Source of the DNA: UBA10677 sp045654245
GTDB taxonomy: Bacteria; Bacillota; Clostridia; Christensenellales; Pumilibacteraceae
Assembly: GCA_045654245.1 (NCBI GenBank)
Contig: JAZOMX010000020.1
Coordinates: 68,528 to 132,527 of the forward strand
Reading direction: 5' to 3'
DNA: 64,000 bases
In this document: one piece after another, positions 58,603 through 64,000 of the stretch
How positions within the stretch are numbered: the stretch's first letter is position 1
Layout: the number at the start of each line of letters is the position of its first letter
Notes under the pieces: model-generated
The model's database searches: none
The model's input: only the letters and a program-made list of their open reading frames with translations
Told to the model about the DNA's origin: nothing
Made by a program: the position numbers and the translations under genes

Positions 58603-59390
58603 AGCACACCTCCTGCGTTTTCGTTCTCCGTTTTGCCGGCTAGGTTAGCCACTAACATAGAAACGGCAATAAGAACGAGCATTATAAACGAATACGCCGC
58701 GCCGATATTCCAAGTGTAGAATTCGCCGAGGTAATCGTTAATTAGGTTACCGAAAAGATATACGTCCTTGTTTCCTAACATTTCAGTTATACCTATCGTT
58801 GAAACTGCGGGCATAAATACCATAAGTATTCCGCTTACGACGCCGGGCATAGACAAGGGGAAAATTACCCTAATAAAACTACGCACGGGGCTTGCGCCAA
58901 GGTCGTAAGACGCTTCGAGGTAACTCTTGTCCATATTAGACAGCGTGGTATAAATAGGCAGTAGCATAAACGGGAAAAAGTCGTAAACTAAACCGATTAT
59001 TACCGCCACCGTTCCACGAGAGACGTGTATCATCTCGAAAAGCGTTCTAATAGCGTAAATGCGGAGAAGTGAATTTATCCACATAGGCGTTATGAAAAGA
59101 ACGACTAGCACCGCTATTCTATTAAAGGGCGCGCTTGCTAGAATATAAGCAAGCGGATACGCTAATAGCAAACATATTACCGTAGCGAGCCCTGCAATTC
59201 CGATTGAACGCCAAAGTACGTTCTGCGTGTCGCTTTCCGTGAAGAAATACTTAAAGTTAGAAAGCGTAAAAGTTCCCTCGAAGTCGGTAAGAGCAAAGTA
59301 GAACATAATACCAAGCGGAACTACTACGAAGAGCACGCATAAAAAGGCGTAGGGAAAAGCAAAGTATTTGCGCTTAAACGACAGTTTCAT
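58599..59390 (-). CDS. potB: Spermidine/putrescine ABC transporter, permease
   Basis: A 263-residue permease. EASYDLGASPVRSFIRVIFPL is the EAA loop. The start at 59388-59390 follows AGGAGG; a TTG frame opening six codons earlier would run through that ribosome site. It overlaps the potA end by 17 bp. Confidence 0.93.
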   Translation of the reverse strand: MKLSFKRKYFAFPYAFLCVLFVVVPLGIMFYFALTDFEGTFTLSNFKYFFTESDTQNVLWRSIGIAGLATVICLLLAYPLAYILASAPFNRIAVLVVLFITPMWINSLLRIYAIRTLFEMIHVSRGTVAVIIGLVYDFFPFMLLPIYTTLSNMDKSYLEASYDLGASPVRSFIRVIFPLSMPGVVSGILMVFMPAVSTIGITEMLGNKDVYLFGNLINDYLGEFYTWNIGAAYSFIMLVLIAVSMLVANLAGKTENENAGGVL

Positions 59391-60861
59391 CGCTCTCCTC
59401 CTCTTCAACTAGAACCTCTACCGAAATCTTTTCGGGGTTAACCTTAATACCTACTCTATCGCCGATATCCCACTCGTCGGTAGTATCGGTATAGAAGTCC
59501 TCGTCGGTGTCGGTATAAACTTGAACTTGATAGTAAGTTCCTTTATATAGCGTTTGCGTTACGTTTCCGCCGATTACACCGTCGTCCTCGTCGTCGGTAA
59601 GTTCAACTGCGTCGAAAGGCACTTTAACGGTAACCGCCGTTCCTTTTTCTAGTCCCGCCTCGTTGTTAAACTCGAACTCGCCGTCGCACATCCAAACGGT
59701 GTTTTCGCTCGCAATCTCGCCCTTGAATTCGTTTACGGTACGCAATTTTTTCATAATATGAATACCGCTCGGCTCAATCTTTAGACGCACCTTGTCGCCA
59801 GGACGAGCCTCCGTCGTTGACTGAACGGTAAATTCATAGCCGTTAGCAAGCACTTCCATTTCGTACCAAGTTCCCTTGAAAACCGAAGTTAGCACTTCGC
59901 CGTCGAGTTGTCCTTTCTCGGAGGGGGCTTGATAGAGTTTAATATCCTCAGGTCTTATTACTAAGTCAACGGGTTCGTTCTTTGCAAAGCCCTTGTCTTC
60001 GCAAACGAAATCTACGCCGAGGAAACGAACGAGTTTATCTTTGGGCATATTTCCCGACAAAATATTACTCTCGCCGATAAAGTCAGCAACGAACGCGTTC
60101 GCCGGCTCGTCATAAATCTTCTTGGGAACGCCTACTTGCTGAATTTGTCCGTCGTTAAATACTACCACCACGTCGGACATAGTAAGCGCCTCTTCTTGGT
60201 CGTGCGTTACGTAGATAAAGGTAATGCCAAGTTCACGGTGCATCTTCATAAGTTCAATCTGCATTTCCTTTCTCATCTTTAAGTCGAGCGCACCGAGAGG
60301 CTCGTCGAGAAGAAGAACTTTGGGCTCGCATACGAGAGCACGAGCGATTGCAACTCTTTGTTGTTGACCGCCCGAAAGCGAAGTTACGTCACGGTGTCCG
60401 TAATCTTCTAGTCCTACCATTTTTAGAGCGTGGTTAACTTTTTGTTCAATCTCCGCTTTGGTTAGTTTTCTCTTCTTTCTCTTGATATTTCCCTTTTTAT
60501 CGGTATATTCCTCGCCCTCAACCTCTTTAAGTTTAAGACCGAACGCAATATTTTTAAATACGTTAAGGTGGGGGAAAAGCGCGTACTTTTGGAAAACGGT
60601 ATTTACGGGACGCTTATAGGGAGGAATTTCCGTCACGTCACGGTTTTCGATTAAAATTCTTCCTTCGGTAGGAGATGCAAAGCCAGCAATAAGGCGCAAA
60701 AGCGTCGTCTTACCACAGCCCGACGGACCTAAAAGCGTAACGAACTGACCGCGTCTAATAGAAAGGTTAACGTCGTCTAATACGGTTACGTCGCCAAACT
60801 TTTTAATAACGTTTTTAACTTCAATAATCTTGTCGAATTTGTTTTCTCTAATTTCTTTCAT
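59374..60861 (-). CDS. potA: Spermidine/putrescine ABC transporter, ATPase with tandem TOBE domains
   Basis: A 495-residue ATPase, over 120 residues longer than E. coli PotA. Walker A GPSGCGKTT (about 46-54), signature LSGGQ, Walker B LLLDEPLGALD. A charged insertion of about 25 residues (EGEEYTDKKGNIKRKKRK) lies before the signature. Two TOBE-type modules follow the ATPase: about 300-375 and 385-490, the second ending in an acidic tail. Regulated uptake by the extra TOBE domain is a possibility. Confidence 0.93.
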   Translation of the reverse strand: MKEIRENKFDKIIEVKNVIKKFGDVTVLDDVNLSIRRGQFVTLLGPSGCGKTTLLRLIAGFASPTEGRILIENRDVTEIPPYKRPVNTVFQKYALFPHLNVFKNIAFGLKLKEVEGEEYTDKKGNIKRKKRKLTKAEIEQKVNHALKMVGLEDYGHRDVTSLSGGQQQRVAIARALVCEPKVLLLDEPLGALDLKMRKEMQIELMKMHRELGITFIYVTHDQEEALTMSDVVVVFNDGQIQQVGVPKKIYDEPANAFVADFIGESNILSGNMPKDKLVRFLGVDFVCEDKGFAKNEPVDLVIRPEDIKLYQAPSEKGQLDGEVLTSVFKGTWYEMEVLANGYEFTVQSTTEARPGDKVRLKIEPSGIHIMKKLRTVNEFKGEIASENTVWMCDGEFEFNNEAGLEKGTAVTVKVPFDAVELTDDEDDGVIGGNVTQTLYKGTYYQVQVYTDTDEDFYTDTTDEWDIGDRVGIKVNPEKISVEVLVEEEESDETVV

Positions 60862-60877
60862 AATTCGTTCCTCTTAA

Positions 60878-61411
60878 TTAAAAGTTAGGTGGACAACTAA
60901 GCCAAATCACGATGGCCTCGCCCCGTCCGATATTTTCTAAATAATGCGCCTTGTCCGCGCGATAATAAAAACTTTCGCCCTCTTTAGCGTCCGATTTACT
61001 CTTTCCAACCCAAACGCGAACTCTTCCCTTTAACACGAACCCGAATTCCTCGCCGTCGTGTGGCATATCCTTTTCAGTCTTGCACTGGGGGGAAAGCGTA
61101 AGTTTTACGGGCTCCATCGCGTTCTTTTGCGAAGTGGGAACTAGCCAAGTAACGGTGCTTTCTTCGGTTACTTTTTCAAAGTAATCGCCTTTTCCGAACA
61201 CCGTCTTTTCCTTTTCCTCAACCGCAAAAAAGTCGGTAAGCGTACTTCCAAGCGCTTGTAAAATATCCTTAAGCGTCGCAATCGACGGGCTAGTAAGGTC
61301 GTTTTCTAGTTGCGATATGTACCCCTTAGTTAAGTCGCACCTATGCCCGAGTTCTTCTTGAGTTAGTTTATTTTTAAGTCGTAACTCTTTGATTTTAAGT
61401 CCTATTTCCAT
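60878..61411 (-). CDS. XRE-cupin transcriptional regulator (PuuR-type)
   Basis: A 177-residue regulator. HTH: LKNKLTQEELGHRCDLTKGYISQLE (about 14-38); a linker; then a cupin (about 100-175) with DGEEFGFVLKGRVRVWVG and a final HYLENIGRGEAIVIWL. XRE-cupin proteins of this kind often sense polyamines or amino acids. As first gene of the pot operon it is probably the local regulator. A dyad GTTTA-N7-TAAAC between its two promoters is a candidate operator. Confidence 0.88.
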   Translation of the reverse strand: MEIGLKIKELRLKNKLTQEELGHRCDLTKGYISQLENDLTSPSIATLKDILQALGSTLTDFFAVEEKEKTVFGKGDYFEKVTEESTVTWLVPTSQKNAMEPVKLTLSPQCKTEKDMPHDGEEFGFVLKGRVRVWVGKSKSDAKEGESFYYRADKAHYLENIGRGEAIVIWLSCPPNF

Positions 61412-61425
61412 TTCCTATACCTCGC

Positions 61426-61508
61426 ATTATACGGATTAGTAATATAAAACCCAAAGTTTAATTTTGCTAAACCACTATTAATGTAACAATTAGCGCGGAT
61501 TTTGTCAA
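61426..61508 (-). promoter_or_regulatory. Tandem promoters and dyad of the pot operon
   Basis: Upstream promoter: minus TTGACA (61503-61508), 17 bp ending TGT, TACATT (61480-61485). Downstream promoter: TTGGGT (61449-61454), 17 bp, TATAAT (61426-61431). Between them is the inverted repeat GTTTA-N7-TAAAC (61456-61472), placed to block the downstream promoter. Confidence 0.6.
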
Positions 61509-61549
61509 TCGTTTATAGTAAAAAATATAAAATTTTTTATTTATATGGC

Positions 61550-61578
61550 TTGAAAAATTACGGCGATTATGTTATACT
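61550..61578 (+). promoter_or_regulatory. Extended -10 promoter of the divIC-like gene
   Basis: TTGAAA (61550-61555), 17-bp spacer ending TGT, TATACT (61573-61578); GAGGG ribosome site at 61586-61590. Confidence 0.8.
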
Positions 61579-61596
61579 AATTTTCGAGGGATAAAT

Positions 61597-61869
61597 ATGG
61601 ACAGAACTAACCTAATTAAAACTCTAACCGTGTCGGCTATCGTTTTTATAGCCGTTCTTTTGACGGCGTTAATTATAAATATCGTTAAACTTTCCACTCT
61701 TAACTCTAAAAAAGAGGCGCTTATAGAGCGTCTTTCTACCGTTGAGAGCCAAATCAAAGAAAACGACGAGATTATCGAATACATAAGCACGGACGAATAT
61801 ATCGACAGATACGCGCGCGAATACCTTAATATGACGGGCGCAGACGAAGAGGCGTTTACGGGAAAATAA
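61597..61869 (+). CDS. Septum-formation-initiator/DivIC-like protein
   Basis: A 90-residue bitopic membrane protein: a membrane segment (about 12-34), a coiled coil (about 35-62, LNSKKEALIERLSTVESQIK) and a short tail with YIDRYAREYLNM. This is the layout of DivIC/FtsB-type division proteins. Its stop overlaps the ppx start (TAATG). Confidence 0.8.
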   Translation: MDRTNLIKTLTVSAIVFIAVLLTALIINIVKLSTLNSKKEALIERLSTVESQIKENDEIIEYISTDEYIDRYAREYLNMTGADEEAFTGK

Positions 61870-62729
61870 TGAACGCCGTTATCGACATAGGAAGCAACTC
61901 GGTACGCCTTCTACTCTACGAGGGCGCTCCCGTAACTCAAAAATTACTAAACTCTACTCGACTTGCCGACGGGCTAGCCCTTACCGGCACACTCTCTAAC
62001 GAGGCTATGGCTCGCACAAAGGACGCCGTTTGTCAGTTCGTTCGCCTTGCGAAAGAGAAAAATGCGGAAAATATCTATATTTTCGCAACCGAGGCTATGC
62101 GTTCGGCTAAAAACGGGCGTGATTTCGCTTTAGTTTTAGAGCAAGCGTGCGGAATAAAGATTGATATCGTCTCGGGCAAGGACGAGGCTATGCTAGGACT
62201 ACTCGGCGTGCTTGACGACGATAACAACGGAAAAGAATATACGGTTATTGATATAGGTGGCGCATCCGTCGAAATTATTAAAGGTGATGAAAAGCGCATA
62301 TACTACGCTAAATCCGCTCCCCTCGGTATGGTAAGAATTCAAGGTCTCGTTTCCTCAGAGCAAGAAATCGAAGACTATATCCGCTCCTCTTTGCCCGTTT
62401 ACGGAATAGTTAGCGGTCACGAAGGCGTTGCTATCGGCGGTACGGCTACTGCGCTAGCATCTATGGACCTTGCTCAAACGGAGTACATAGCGCAAGAAGT
62501 ACACGGTCATACGCTAACCCTTTCCGCCCTATACTCCTTACGCCGTAGAATTTTCTCGTCGGACGATATTATGCGCGACTTTCCCACGCTATCGAAAAAC
62601 CGTGCTAAAGTAATCGGTCACGGCGTAATCACGCTAATTTGTATCCTCGAATACCTGGGGCTAGATAACATTACCGTCTCTGAGCGAGACAATATGGAAG
62701 GTTACTTAAAATATATAAAGTCCGTATAA
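61869..62729 (+). CDS. Ppx/GppA-family phosphatase
   Basis: A 286-residue protein of the actin-like exopolyphosphatase/pppGpp phosphatase fold. AVIDIGSNSVRLLLYE is the first phosphate loop, YTVIDIGGASVEII the second, IGGTATALASM the third. It is one-domain, lacking the C-terminal HD part of long Ppx. Coupled to the DivIC-like gene. Confidence 0.9.
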   Translation: MNAVIDIGSNSVRLLLYEGAPVTQKLLNSTRLADGLALTGTLSNEAMARTKDAVCQFVRLAKEKNAENIYIFATEAMRSAKNGRDFALVLEQACGIKIDIVSGKDEAMLGLLGVLDDDNNGKEYTVIDIGGASVEIIKGDEKRIYYAKSAPLGMVRIQGLVSSEQEIEDYIRSSLPVYGIVSGHEGVAIGGTATALASMDLAQTEYIAQEVHGHTLTLSALYSLRRRIFSSDDIMRDFPTLSKNRAKVIGHGVITLICILEYLGLDNITVSERDNMEGYLKYIKSV

Positions 62730-62796
62730 TATCGCTCGCTTTTTCTCATACTACGACTAGGATATCCGAAAGAAAAAAATAAAGGAGATGAGAAAA

Positions 62797-62877
62797 ATGG
62801 CTAATACGAAAAAGACCTCGGGTGCAAGAAAGACGACTGCAAAGTCTAACTCTAAGTCCGTAAAGAACTGTAAATAA
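62797..62877 (+). CDS. 26-residue Lys-rich peptide
   Basis: Encodes MANTKKTSGARKTTAKSNSK then SVKNCK: ten basic residues (eight Lys, one Arg plus the N-terminal pair), no acidic residue, one Cys near the end. The KTTAKS-like repeats recall histone-H1-type tails. AAGGAG precedes the ATG with 9-nt spacing and a terminator follows, so it has all signals of a gene. A sigma-E-like pattern (TAATATC, 13 bp, CATACTAC) lies upstream. Function unknown; nucleic-acid binding is a guess. Confidence 0.6.
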   Translation: MANTKKTSGARKTTAKSNSKSVKNCK

Positions 62878-62894
62878 GTTAAGTTTTTATGCAT

Positions 62895-62933
62895 AAAAAA
62901 AGAACGCTAATTGATTTTAGCGTCCTTTTTTTA
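62895..62933. terminator. Bidirectional terminator between Lys-rich peptide and tex
   Basis: Arms AAAAAAAG-ACGCTAA and TTAGCGT-CTTTTTTT with one mismatch, T tracts on both strands. Confidence 0.9.
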
Positions 62934-62939
62934 TTACGT

Positions 62940-64000
62940 TTAGTGTTTAGAGAATTTGTTCTTTAGTGCGTTTAGCATATCGTCAAGCGAGCGTTCGTTA
63001 TTTTTTGGGCGGTTATCCCTACGCTCGTTGTTTTTACGATTATCGGAGCGGAAATCTCTTCTCTCCTCTCTTTTTGCAGGGCGTTCTTCTTTTTCGGGCT
63101 TTTCGCTCTTATATCCGCTAGCCTGCTTAATCGAGAGGTTAATTCTATTTTTAACGGGCTCAACGCCGATTACCTTAACCTTTACGGTTTGACCTACCGA
63201 AAGCGCCTCGCTGGGGTGCTTGATAAATCTATCCGAAATTTCGGAAACGTGAACTAGTCCGTCGTGGTGTACGCCGATATCAACGAACGCGCCGAAGTCG
63301 ATTACGTTTCTTACCGTACCGGTTAGTTCCATACCCTCTTTAAGGTCGTTAATATCCATAAGGTCGGCACGGAGTTGCGGAGCGGGTAAGTCCGCTCTTA
63401 TATCTCTACCCGGCTTAACGATTTCGTCTAAAATATCGGATAGCGTCATTTCGCCTATTCCAAGTTCGTTTGCAACCGCGCCTATTCCGTCAGACTTAAC
63501 CTTGCTCTTAATATCGCCAAGATTACCAGCAACTACGTCGGCGTCGGTATAGCCGTATTTAGCAAGCAACTTTTCTACAACCTCGTAACTCTCGGGGTGG
63601 ACGCTCGTATTATCAAGAACGCTCTCTCCACCGGGAATTCTTAAAAAGCCTGCGCATTGTTCGAACGCTTTAGGTCCGAGTTTTGACACTTCGAGAAGTT
63701 GTTTTCTCGTTACGAAGGCGTTCTTCTTTCTATATTCAACTATGTTTTTAGCAATCGAAAGGTTAAGTCCCGACACATAGGAAAGCAAACTATACGACGC
63801 CGTGTTAAGGTCAACGCCAACGCTGTTTACGCAATCTTCTACTACGCCTTCAAGCACCTCGGTAAGACGTTTTTGAGGCATATCGTGTTGATACTGACCA
63901 ACGCCTATCGACTTTACGTCAATCTTAATAAGTTCGGCAAGGGGGTCCATAAGTCTGCGTGCAATCGAAACGGCACTTCTTACCGTTACGTCGTACTGGG
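62940..64000 (-). CDS. tex: Tex-type RNA-binding transcription accessory protein, C-terminal part
   Basis: The last 353 or so residues of a gene that starts beyond the right edge. Reading in frame from the edge: YDVTVRSAVSIARRLMDPLA, then IGVGQYQHDMPQKRLTEVLE (YqgF end), helix-hairpin-helix motifs (VGVDLNTASYSLL, LGPKAFEQCAGFLR) and an S1 domain (about LKEGMELTGTVRNVIDFGAF). A basic, Asn/Arg-rich tail of about 60 residues is longer than usual. Tex binds RNA and affects transcription and stress survival. Confidence 0.95.
   Translation of the reverse strand, partial: QYDVTVRSAVSIARRLMDPLAELIKIDVKSIGVGQYQHDMPQKRLTEVLEGVVEDCVNSVGVDLNTASYSLLSYVSGLNLSIAKNIVEYRKKNAFVTRKQLLEVSKLGPKAFEQCAGFLRIPGGESVLDNTSVHPESYEVVEKLLAKYGYTDADVVAGNLGDIKSKVKSDGIGAVANELGIGEMTLSDILDEIVKPGRDIRADLPAPQLRADLMDINDLKEGMELTGTVRNVIDFGAFVDIGVHHDGLVHVSEISDRFIKHPSEALSVGQTVKVKVIGVEPVKNRINLSIKQASGYKSEKPEKEERPAKREERRDFRSDNRKNNERRDNRPKNNERSLDDMLNALKNKFSKH

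Noticed and set aside
1..64000. CRISPR arrays, transposases, prophage genes or rRNA
   Set aside because: No regularly spaced repeats, no such proteins and no rRNA sequence were seen.

Overview
The window looks like chromosomal DNA of a low-to-moderate-GC, endospore-forming Firmicute, most likely a gut-associated member of the Clostridia. Evidence for sporulation is direct: spoIIR, sleB-ypeB, spoIIID, spoVG, yyaC and a DUF3794/LysM spore-envelope type protein. L-fucose isomerase, two DUF4838 proteins, a DUF4091 protein and nagA/nagB suggest use of host or plant glycans. I saw no phage, transposase, CRISPR array or rRNA. A finer taxonomic placement (for example the order Christensenellales) would be a guess.

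Layout, left to right. 1-8.4 kb: the start of a methyltransferase, then a seven-gene minus-strand operon (fucI, thioredoxin-reductase-like, FmdB zinc ribbon, nitroreductase, DUF4838, esterase, DUF4838). 8.5-20.7 kb: ypeB, sleB, spoIIR, ispE, DUF3794-LysM, veg, yerC, a polar amino-acid ABC transporter, an acidic zinc-ribbon protein, a SLOG-family protein, a PHP phosphatase, rsmA, and rpsI-rplM with an L13-type leader. 20.8-30.8 kb: DUF4091 protein with a propeller-type lipoprotein, an unknown protein with a sigma-E-like promoter, cvpA/yyaC divergent pair, HAD-IIA phosphatase with a degenerate glycerol-1-phosphate-dehydrogenase-like partner, and a foldase lipoprotein. 30.9-37.4 kb: mfd, pth, DUF1858, a PRC-barrel protein, murC and an XRE regulator. 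37.4-43.6 kb: nagA, nagB, TIM-barrel isomerase and two Gfo/Idh oxidoreductases in one overlapping operon, then an HtrA-type lipoprotein. 43.8-48.2 kb: paired chromate transporters, then LarA-family protein, P-loop kinase and ECF-type membrane protein in one operon. 48.3-48.7 kb: tRNA-Ser(GCT) followed by a tRNA-end-mimicking multi-hairpin element. 48.7-54.6 kb: phosphoglycolate-type phosphatase, a YdjG/YdjI-like envelope module, spoIIID, MATE pump, spoVG, and a small Cys-rich protein. 54.6-61.4 kb: mnmG at the end of a polyamine transporter operon headed by an XRE-cupin regulator. 61.6-64 kb: DivIC-like protein, Ppx/GppA, a 26-residue Lys-rich peptide and the C-terminal half of Tex.

Most genes lie on the minus strand in tightly packed operons, with TAATG or ATGA junctions and bidirectional terminators between convergent units. 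Sigma-A promoters are unusually easy to see (several 11-12/12 matches with 17-bp spacers).

The observations I consider most worth following are: (1) near-complete absence of the palindromes GATC, AGCT and CATG, of which I found one each by eye in 64 kb; (2) a 110-nt folded element that copies both ends of the adjacent tRNA-Ser and carries its own terminator; (3) a compact spoIIR control region in which a sigma-F-like promoter starts inside a terminator hairpin that would otherwise hide the ribosome-binding site; (4) recurrent leaderless genes with exactly six bases between TATAAT and ATG; (5) a LarA-kinase-ECF operon of unknown substrate.
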